This document shows, in pieces, positions 1 through 4,886 of a stretch of DNA of 5,873 nt. The notes beneath the pieces are model-generated. The model was not told where the DNA came from. It saw only the letters and a program-made list of their open reading frames with translations, and did no database searches. Made by a program: the position numbers and the translations under genes. This DNA is from Nitrospira sp. (GTDB taxonomy: Bacteria > Nitrospirota > Nitrospiria > Nitrospirales > Nitrospiraceae). Each line of letters begins with the position of its first letter. The stretch's first letter is position 1. Location of the stretch: contig JAKDNQ010000145.1 in assembly GCA_030456405.1 (NCBI GenBank), forward strand, positions 1-5,873. Direction: 5' to 3'.

Positions 1-10
1 TGGGCCTTCT

Positions 11-80
11 GAGAAGTTGCGTTGATTATCAGGAAGTTATAATATTTTCGAGTTCGATCTTATATGGTTTAGAGGAAGTT
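11..80 (+). repeat. Three GAAGTT direct repeats upstream of the candidate promoter
   Basis: GAAGTT occurs at 13-18, 33-38 and 75-80. The last two are part of an identical 8-mer, AGGAAGTT (31-38 and 73-80). Start-to-start spacings are 20 and 42 nt, close to two and four helical turns, and all copies lie upstream of the TTGACA at 96. This arrangement would suit an activator binding one face of the DNA, but the motif is short and chance recurrence cannot be excluded. Confidence 0.25.
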
Positions 81-95
81 CAGGGACGTTTCTCG

Positions 96-125
96 TTGAC
101 AGTCTTTTTTAAGCTTTGCTACCAT
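96..125 (+). promoter_or_regulatory. Candidate sigma70-type promoter of the oxidoreductase operon
   Basis: A perfect -35 hexamer TTGACA (96-101) is followed after 18 nt by TACCAT (120-125), which matches 4 of 6 bases of the -10 consensus. Transcription would start near 132 and leave about 120 nt of untranslated leader before the beta-subunit ATG. It is the best-spaced candidate I found in the 253 nt upstream of the operon. The -10 is weak and the leader long, so an activator or another start site is possible. This is a prediction from motif matching only. Confidence 0.4.
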
Positions 126-253
126 ACGCACTCCTGTGAACGTGTCAGGTCATTCAACCTCGAAATCCTGCAGGCTTGTTGCATATAACTAACTGTATCA
201 GTCCGATCGGCAATGGGCTTCTGTTGCCACGATAAATAAAGGGAGGTGTTCCG

Positions 254-1156
254 ATGAGTCTTGATTATGTAAAGTTTTCCGGTGGATTTGAGAAGTTCAT
301 GCCGAAAGAATATCGGGATATGGTCGAGCATGGTCCCTTTGGAAAGAAGATTGCTGTCTCCCAAATGGGAAGCTTCAAGGAAATTCTTGAAGAGCATCCT
401 ATGTGTGCCGGTTGCGCGATGACGCTGTTTATCCGACTGGCAATCATTGCCTTCCCTAACCCCGAAGACACCATCACTGTCGGTACGGCGGGCTGCGGGC
501 GGTTAGCGATTTCACAGGCTGCAATCCCGTTTGTGTATGGCAACTATGGCGATCAGAACGGTGTTGCAAGCGGATTGTCCCGCGGGTTGCGGTTGCGGTT
601 CGGTGACAAACCGAAAGATGTGGTGGTGATGGCAGGAGACGGCGGCACGGCGGATATCGGATTCCAGCAAGTGCTCCATTCCTGGTTCCGAAAGGAACGA
701 TTCACGACGATCATGTTGGACAACGAAGTATACGGCAACACCGGTGGGCAGGAGAGCGGGATGACCAACCGTGGCGCTGTCTTAAAGATGGCCCCCTTGG
801 GAAAGAAGTTCGAGAAGATGGACATGTTGCAAATGGCGAAGGTAGCTGGATGCGCCTATGTCGCGACAGTCGTTCCGAACAATCCCCGCCGTGTCGAGAG
901 CGTCATTAAGAAGGCGGTGTTGATTGCCCGCGAAGTGGGGTCAACCTACATACAAGCCTATACCTCCTGCAACATCGAGTACGCGATTCCGACCGACAAG
1001 GTGATGGAAGACGCGAAGACTGTTGAGAACGATCGGTATCAGTTCACGGAATATGTGAGCGATGAGGCCAAGCAGTATCTGACCGAGCGGTATGGCTACA
1101 AAGACTATCTTCCGAAAGCGGCTGCTCCTGCCGCGGCAATTCCAAACAAGGCGTAA
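254..1156 (+). CDS. porB: 2-oxoacid:ferredoxin oxidoreductase (pyruvate/2-oxoglutarate type), beta subunit
   Basis: This is the thiamine-diphosphate-binding subunit. With alpha it forms the active site that joins or splits a 2-oxoacid, CoA and CO2 in the cytoplasm. The protein has 300 residues, typical of the family. CAGC (C51, C54) lies in the N-terminal part, followed by GTAGCGR with C81. The TPP/Mg motif starts at GDGG (128-131) and continues to LDN (155-157) and YGNTGGQ (160-166), the classic beta-subunit signature. C51, C54, C81 and C239 are the likely ligands of the proximal [4Fe-4S] cluster; C239 sits in a TSCN context rather than the more usual PCP-like one. The C-terminus (about 288-300) is a short Ala/Pro-rich tail. 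The ATG at 254 is preceded by GGGAGG (241-246) with 7 nt spacing. It is the first gene of the operon and the gamma gene follows after 23 nt. Whether the substrate is pyruvate or 2-oxoglutarate cannot be read from this subunit, so the por symbol is tentative (forB is the alternative). Confidence 0.93.
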   Translation: MSLDYVKFSGGFEKFMPKEYRDMVEHGPFGKKIAVSQMGSFKEILEEHPMCAGCAMTLFIRLAIIAFPNPEDTITVGTAGCGRLAISQAAIPFVYGNYGDQNGVASGLSRGLRLRFGDKPKDVVVMAGDGGTADIGFQQVLHSWFRKERFTTIMLDNEVYGNTGGQESGMTNRGAVLKMAPLGKKFEKMDMLQMAKVAGCAYVATVVPNNPRRVESVIKKAVLIAREVGSTYIQAYTSCNIEYAIPTDKVMEDAKTVENDRYQFTEYVSDEAKQYLTERYGYKDYLPKAAAPAAAIPNKA

Positions 1157-1179
1157 ACGATTCGGAGGGAGGCTCGGAC

Positions 1180-1893
1180 ATGGCAAAGCGCTTTAACATT
1201 CGGATGGCCGGAGTCGGCGGACAGGGTGTCGTGACGGGGTCGCACATTCTGAGCACCGCAGTGATCCATGCCGGCGGTGAAAGCACGATCGTCCCATTTT
1301 ACGGATCGGAAAAGCGGATGGCGCCGGTCGAAAGCTACGTCCGTGTGTCGGATGAACCGATCTACGAAATTGGAGAAATTACCTTCCCGCACATCATCAT
1401 TATCTTCCATCCCCAGGTCATTACTCACGGCAAGTCCTATACGATGCCATTCTACTTTGGATTGAAAGAGGATGGGATTGCGTTGATCAACAACGATGGC
1501 CCGATGAGCCTTCATAGGGATCAGCAGCGTGAGCTGGAAGAGCGCCGTGCGAAACTCTATTACTTCCCTGCGACCAAACTGTCCCTTGAAGTTGCGGGAA
1601 TGGACCTCGCGACGAACATGGGACTCATGGGCTGTATCGGAGCGATCACGGGGCTGACGTCGGTTGAAGCGCTGGAGCAGTCGGTGAAGGACCGGTTCCT
1701 TGGCAAGGGATTTGTCGTCTCAGGAGGAACTGCGGCGTTGGACAGTGTCGTCGAACGAAAATTCAAGAAGAAGCAGGAACTAATCGATAAAAATGTGGCG
1801 GTGATTCAAGCCGGGTGGAATTACGCAGTCGATCACGGTTGGGCTGCGACATCGGTCAAACGGTCGGAAGCCCGCGCGACCGTAGGCGCGTGA
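1180..1893 (+). CDS. porG: 2-oxoacid:ferredoxin oxidoreductase, gamma subunit
   Basis: This is the gamma subunit (catalytic domain of the POR/KOR gamma family), which contributes the CoA-binding part of the complex. The 237-residue protein opens with the family hallmark GVGGQG (residues 11-16) after a beta strand. YGSEKR follows at 41-46, where most relatives have a YGxExRGG-like motif, then ESYVRVSD (51-58). The HIIIIFHP strand matches the family's Rossmann-like core. The core ends near residue 195; the remaining 40 or so residues form a charged and aromatic C-terminal extension that makes it longer than typical gamma subunits of about 180-200 residues. GGAGGGAGG (1164-1172) lies 7 nt before the ATG, fixing the start. 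It lies 23 nt after beta and 25 nt before delta, consistent with co-translation of complex subunits. The forG assignment is equally possible if the substrate is 2-oxoglutarate. Confidence 0.92.
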   Translation: MAKRFNIRMAGVGGQGVVTGSHILSTAVIHAGGESTIVPFYGSEKRMAPVESYVRVSDEPIYEIGEITFPHIIIIFHPQVITHGKSYTMPFYFGLKEDGIALINNDGPMSLHRDQQRELEERRAKLYYFPATKLSLEVAGMDLATNMGLMGCIGAITGLTSVEALEQSVKDRFLGKGFVVSGGTAALDSVVERKFKKKQELIDKNVAVIQAGWNYAVDHGWAATSVKRSEARATVGA

Positions 1894-1918
1894 TCAGGAT
1901 TTAGCACGAAGGAGCACC

Positions 1919-2251
1919 ATGTATCTGGTAGCCAATATCAGTGTTGATATCTGTGCCTCGAAGAGCTGCAAGCTCTGTACGCAATATTGCCCTGAAGCGA
2001 ATACCATTCAGTATAGCGAAACCATGGGAACGGATAAGGGCTTCAAGTACGGCACTGCCTACATAGCGGTGGATAGATGCAAGGGTTGTGCGCTATGCGT
2101 GTGGGTGTGCGACACGCTGGCAAAAAATAATGCCATTAAGATGATTATGATCGATCAATTACCGATGGCTGCCGTGACTGATAACATTCGCTATGAAGAG
2201 AAAACCACCGTTGCAGTCCTGTCCAATCCAATGATTGTGATAGGTAATTAG
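1919..2251 (+). CDS. porD: 2-oxoacid:ferredoxin oxidoreductase, delta subunit (2x[4Fe-4S] ferredoxin)
   Basis: This small ferredoxin-like subunit should pass electrons between the TPP site and external ferredoxin. The 110-residue protein carries eight cysteines in two groups. C12, C17, C20 and C24 have spacing CX4CX2CX3C and end in CP; C54, C57, C60 and C64 have the standard CX2CX2CX3C. As in bacterial ferredoxins, each cluster is expected to take three ligands from one group and one from the other. Two details are unusual: the first group has two extra residues between its first two cysteines (C-ASKS-C), and the last cysteine is followed by Asp instead of Pro. About 45 residues after the second motif have no cysteine. 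GAAGGAG (1908-1914) precedes the ATG by only 4 nt. The stop codon is 12 nt before the epsilon start, and its last two bases overlap that gene's ribosome binding site, suggesting translational coupling. Confidence 0.9.
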   Translation: MYLVANISVDICASKSCKLCTQYCPEANTIQYSETMGTDKGFKYGTAYIAVDRCKGCALCVWVCDTLAKNNAIKMIMIDQLPMAAVTDNIRYEEKTTVAVLSNPMIVIGN

Positions 2252-2266
2252 GGAGGTACGGGAGTG
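2250..2266 (+). promoter_or_regulatory. Ribosome binding site and GTG start of the epsilon gene, overlapping the delta stop
   Basis: AGGGAGGT (2250-2257) begins inside the TAG stop of the delta gene (2249-2251) and sits 6-7 nt before a GTG start (2264-2266). The overlap points to re-initiation or coupled translation of delta and epsilon. The Shine-Dalgarno spacing is the reason for choosing GTG: the next in-frame ATG lies dozens of codons inside the conserved protein. Confidence 0.7.
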
Positions 2267-3028
2267 GCAACGACGTCAGATACAAGAGAACGAATCATTG
2301 TTCCTGGTCCCGCCGGATTTCATCCGCCATCAGCGGCTCAGTTGGGAGTTGCGCTGCCTGACCCAGGGCAAGGACTCTACTACGGGCTGTTGGAGGAAAA
2401 TGAAGACAAGGTTATTGAAGAGATGGCTCGTAAAATGTTGACCAGCCCCAACGCGACGATCTTCCCAGGACCGTTGGTGCTCTGGGCCTGGAACGAGCAT
2501 GCCATTGAAAAGGCCAAGGCCGTCCTGGAAATCGCCGCTCAGATCCCCGAAGTCATGATCATCCCCATGCCGGACTATCGCCCGAAGTATCCAAAGATTG
2601 ACCCGGAAGAGGTCATCAATCCAAACCATCCGAATCTGACGATTTGGGGCAACAAGATCGAGGCCTGCATTTTCATCGGCGTGCATTGCCATTATGCCAA
2701 CTTGACCTTGAAAATGATTCGTGCCGGGACGAACTGTCTCACGATGGCAATCTGTGCGGAGCAGGGGCACGAAGATGCGATGCTGACGATTCGCGATTCG
2801 GACACGATCAAGTTGAAAAAGACCGCGCAGGTCTTCAAGCGGGTGCGTGAAGAAATGGGCATTAAGTTACCGGAGAACGGCGAAAACGTGAGATTTACCG
2901 GCACGCAAACGAGAGTTCACGGTGGGAAAACTCACACCAATCCCCTCACCTTTGCGCCCGTTGCCGTGGGAGTTGCCGGCGCGGCTGCCTTCGGCCATTC
3001 GGCTGAGCAGATGAAGCGTGAAGGCTAA
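2264..3028 (+). CDS. porE: 2-oxoacid:ferredoxin oxidoreductase epsilon subunit, CO dehydrogenase beta / ACS epsilon-like
   Basis: The 254-residue protein is the extra fifth subunit that marks the Aquificales/Nitrospira-type enzymes and is absent from ordinary four-subunit POR. The central segment IFIGVHCHYANLTLK (about 136-150) and the following strand and helix resemble the CO dehydrogenase beta / acetyl-CoA synthase epsilon (CdhB) family, in which an IGxHYYY-like stretch sits in a Rossmann-like fold. C135, C142, C158 and C164 and H141 and H143 cluster here, but there is no CxxC motif and no clear metal site. Residues 60-75 (NATIFPGPLVLWAW) look like a buried strand. The last 25 residues include a short Ala/Gly-rich hydrophobic stretch (230-244), too short and weak to call a membrane anchor. 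It starts with GTG behind a strong Shine-Dalgarno sequence. No enzymatic function is established to my knowledge; a structural or stabilising role is a guess. The family resemblance is from memory of motifs, not a search. Confidence 0.8.
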   Translation: MATTSDTRERIIVPGPAGFHPPSAAQLGVALPDPGQGLYYGLLEENEDKVIEEMARKMLTSPNATIFPGPLVLWAWNEHAIEKAKAVLEIAAQIPEVMIIPMPDYRPKYPKIDPEEVINPNHPNLTIWGNKIEACIFIGVHCHYANLTLKMIRAGTNCLTMAICAEQGHEDAMLTIRDSDTIKLKKTAQVFKRVREEMGIKLPENGENVRFTGTQTRVHGGKTHTNPLTFAPVAVGVAGAAAFGHSAEQMKREG

Positions 3029-3071
3029 CCAAGGTCGAATCGCACGGGCGATATAGCGAAGAGGTGTCACC

Positions 3072-4427
3072 ATGAGCGAAGCACTCGAAGCAGAGCAGAA
3101 GACCAATCCGCAGGGCGACCCCATCACGAGTGTCGCGGCCCCTAAACCGGTCGAGACGACAGGCGCAAGGAAAGACCCTCATGCCGAAGCGAAACGGCAG
3201 AAGGTGGTTACGCCGGAATACTTGTTTCTCGAAGCCCCGCGAGAGAAAGAGTTTATAACGGGCAGCGAAGCGGCGAAAGAGGCCGTTCGGCGATCCAACG
3301 TGGATCTGGCCATTGCCTACCCCATTACCCCGCAGAGCGAAACGATGCAGCTTATCGGTGTCCTCTACGGCGAAGGCTACGTGAAAGAGTATTACCGCGG
3401 CGAAGAAGAAGTCGGCGTCATGGCGGCGATGGCGGGTGGATCTCGAGCCGGTGTCCGCTGCTTTACGGCGACCGCAGGTCCCGGGACGCTGAGGGGTTTG
3501 GAAGGCATCGCGTCCTGGCCAGGGCATCGGCTGCCCATTGTCGCCATGTTTACTTGCCGCGTCGTCAATGCCCCGCTGGCCATTCAGCCTGACAATATCG
3601 AAGTGGCCTATCTATTGAACTCTGGGATGATCGTCTTTCATGCCGAGAATCAGCAGGACATGTACGACTTCATCATGGCAGGGTTTACGATCAGCGAGAA
3701 GAACGATGTGACACTCCCGGTCGGTGTCTGCTGCGATGGGTTCTTCGTGACCCATGCCCGTGGATATGTCCGGATGCAGGACCGCAGCATGAAGCTGCCT
3801 GGTCGTGAAGCCTGGCGTGGCGCGGTGCCGGTCCTCGACGCGGAGAATCCTCCCGCCCGTTTGTCTCGCGACGCCCCGGTTCAGAAGTCGAACTTCATGG
3901 CCTATAACATCCATGCGGTGTGGCAACAGGAGGTGTGGGCAGCAGTCGAACGGTCACGCAAGTACATCAATCAGTATATGGGCGGGTTGCTCACAGCTGA
4001 GAATGTGGACGATGCCGAGGCGGTGATCATTGCCTCAGGTAGTGCTGCGGCTCAGTCACGAGAAGCCGTTCGGATTTGCGCAGAAAAGGGTATTAAGATC
4101 GGCTTGATCAAGGTTCGGTCGATCAGGCCGTTTCCGACGCAGGAGTTACGGAAGCTCTGTGGCAAAACGAAACTCATTGTCGTTCCCGAGTTCAACTATG
4201 TCGGATGGTTGGCGAAAGAGGTGGCCACTGCAATTTACGGATATTCCAAAGCTAAGATCATCGGTGGACCGCGGGTGTATGGCGGTCAGTCGATGCCGGT
4301 GGAATTGATCGTAGACGAAGTCGAGTCTGGTCTGACTGGGAAGAAATCGACCAACGTCGCGATGTCTTCTATTATGGGTGGAGCCGTCAATCAAGATGAC
4401 GTCGCCCATTTCATGCGCAGCATCTGA
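3072..4427 (+). CDS. porA: 2-oxoacid:ferredoxin oxidoreductase, alpha subunit
   Basis: The alpha subunit pairs with beta to form the TPP active site and binds the 2-oxoacid. In the 451-residue protein the pyrimidine-binding domain begins at FITGSEA (61-67). YPITPQSE (83-90) follows, with T86 equivalent to the substrate-contacting Thr of PFORs, then RGEEEVG (109-115) with the TPP-activating Glu, then TATAGPGT (132-139), where most relatives have TSGPG. TCRVVNAPLAI (161-171) corresponds to the NRAlsaPinI motif of pyruvate enzymes, making R163 the candidate carboxylate-binding Arg. The OGOR-type GPSTGxPT motif is absent. The C-terminal domain (about 305-420) has the ASGS strand and GLIKVRSIRPFP (334-345), typical of the family. 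The first 60 residues are hydrophilic, low-complexity and extra relative to usual PorA of about 390 residues. The start is sound: GAGGTG (3061-3066) lies 5 nt upstream and no other Met occurs before residue 92. It is the last gene of the operon, 43 nt after epsilon and ahead of a terminator. Pyruvate is favoured, but ForA-type 2-oxoglutarate enzymes share this lineage. Confidence 0.92.
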   Translation: MSEALEAEQKTNPQGDPITSVAAPKPVETTGARKDPHAEAKRQKVVTPEYLFLEAPREKEFITGSEAAKEAVRRSNVDLAIAYPITPQSETMQLIGVLYGEGYVKEYYRGEEEVGVMAAMAGGSRAGVRCFTATAGPGTLRGLEGIASWPGHRLPIVAMFTCRVVNAPLAIQPDNIEVAYLLNSGMIVFHAENQQDMYDFIMAGFTISEKNDVTLPVGVCCDGFFVTHARGYVRMQDRSMKLPGREAWRGAVPVLDAENPPARLSRDAPVQKSNFMAYNIHAVWQQEVWAAVERSRKYINQYMGGLLTAENVDDAEAVIIASGSAAAQSREAVRICAEKGIKIGLIKVRSIRPFPTQELRKLCGKTKLIVVPEFNYVGWLAKEVATAIYGYSKAKIIGGPRVYGGQSMPVELIVDEVESGLTGKKSTNVAMSSIMGGAVNQDDVAHFMRSI

Positions 4428-4440
4428 CGAAGCCTCGAAG

Positions 4441-4489
4441 TAAAAACAAAGAGCCCGATCCTTATTCAGGATCGGGCTCTTGTTTTTTT
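4441..4489. terminator. Strong bidirectional intrinsic terminator
   Basis: A perfect 12-bp GC-rich stem (AGAGCCCGATCC at 4450-4461, pairing with 4469-4480) encloses a 7-nt loop (TTATTCA). A T-rich run, TGTTTTTTT (4481-4489), follows on the plus strand. On the other side, TAAAAACAA (4441-4449) reads as a T-rich tract on the minus strand. The hairpin can therefore stop transcription from both the operon ending at 4427 and the convergent gene ending at 4586. Confidence 0.93.
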
Positions 4490-4500
4490 GGAGTCTATCC

Positions 4501-4580
4501 GGTCTGTCTGGTCTGTCTGGTCTATCTCGTCTATCTCGTGAACAAGACAGACGAGATAGACCAGACAAACCAAACAGACG
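4501..4580. repeat. 9-nt unit tandem array folded as a long imperfect inverted repeat
   Basis: Four 9-nt units on the left (GGTCTGTCT at 4501 and 4510, GGTCTATCT at 4519, CGTCTATCT at 4528) face four on the right (AGACAGACG at 4545, AGATAGACC at 4554, AGACAAACC at 4563, AAACAGACG at 4572). The right units are near reverse complements in mirrored order. The arms are 36 nt with four mismatches by my count, around an 8-nt loop (4537-4544). A fifth, degenerate unit, GAGTCTATC, precedes at 4491. The period is three codons long, so repetitive RPD/RxD peptides appear in overlapping frames but are not evidence of a gene. It resembles intergenic repeats I recall from Nitrospira genomes; function unknown. 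Confidence 0.85.
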
Positions 4581-4585
4581 TTCTT

Positions 4586-4834
4586 CTAGCCTTGCAGTTC
4601 GTCTTGCACCATCTCTTCAGATTCCGGCATGCCATAGGCGACATACTTGGCATAGGAGAGATAGATCATTGCGCTATCCCTCATCGCTTTGGTGCCTTGG
4701 GATATGCGAAAGACTTGGTCGGGGTTGTGAGATGGCGCGGCGCCCATTGTGTCCACGTGGCTTTGAAGGAGTTGGGTGAATCGCTCCATCGAGCGTTCCA
4801 CATCTTTGTAGGCCAATAAAATTGCGTCTGTCAT
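4586..4834 (-). CDS. Small hypothetical helical protein, 82 residues
   Basis: I do not recognise this protein. It is a soluble, probably all-helical polypeptide: an amphipathic helix is likely over residues 4-29 (AILLAYKDVERSMERFTQLL and on) and a second over about 45-70, rich in Met, Ala and Tyr. Between them lies a loop with GAAPSHNPDQ (31-40). The C-terminus is acidic (ESEEMVQDE). There are no cysteines, signal peptide or membrane segment. Reality is supported by AGGAGG placed 6 nt before the ATG, by its location downstream of the divergent start region, and by ending just before an inverted repeat and a bidirectional terminator. It converges with the oxidoreductase operon and diverges from the Rsm22-like gene with 32 nt between start codons. 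It may be a small regulatory or accessory protein, but nothing in the sequence shows a function. Confidence 0.75.
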   Translation of the reverse strand: MTDAILLAYKDVERSMERFTQLLQSHVDTMGAAPSHNPDQVFRISQGTKAMRDSAMIYLSYAKYVAYGMPESEEMVQDELQG

Positions 4835-4840
4835 GGTTGT

Positions 4841-4846
4841 CCTCCT
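4841..4846 (-). promoter_or_regulatory. Consensus Shine-Dalgarno of the 82-residue gene
   Basis: On the minus strand AGGAGG occupies these positions, 6 nt upstream of the ATG whose complement is at 4832-4834. It is the main reason to accept this short gene and its start codon. Confidence 0.8.
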
Positions 4847-4858
4847 AATCGCTCTCAG

Positions 4859-4886
4859 CTTACACTATGCCGATGCAACCCTTCAA
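4859..4886 (-). promoter_or_regulatory. Candidate promoter of the 82-residue gene
   Basis: On the minus strand TTGAAG (4881-4886) and TGTAAG (4859-4864) are separated by 16 nt, and each matches 4 of 6 consensus bases. The resulting transcript would have a leader of roughly 15-20 nt that includes the AGGAGG. The site overlaps the first codons of the divergent Rsm22-like gene. The match is weak and could be coincidental. Confidence 0.25.

Noticed and set aside
38..43. Perfect TATAAT -10 hexamer
   Set aside because: No acceptable -35: TTGATT at 22-27 is only 10 nt away and TTGCGT at 17-22 gives a 15-nt spacer. Possible but weaker than 96-125.
119..397. 92-residue minus-strand frame across the operon promoter region
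   Set aside because: Overlaps the beta start and leader, with no supporting motif.
2330..2770. 146-residue minus-strand reading frame inside epsilon
   Set aside because: Antisense to a well-supported gene, with no motif or gene neighbourhood to support it.
2946..3527. 193-residue minus-strand reading frame opposite epsilon and alpha
   Set aside because: It is antisense to strongly conserved coding sequence, has an Arg/His-rich composition typical of shadow frames, and no recognisable motif.
4146..4568. Minus-strand frame with RPDRPD repeats crossing the terminator
   Set aside because: The repeats are translation of the 9-nt DNA repeat, and the frame runs through the terminator hairpin and into the end of alpha.
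4501..4580. CRISPR array
   Set aside because: The units are 9 nt, contiguous and mirrored, without spacers or cas genes.
4480..4779. Plus-strand frame starting in the terminator T-tract and containing SGLSGL repeats
   Set aside because: A by-product of the 9-nt repeats; it overlaps the 82-residue gene, whose ribosome binding site is far better.
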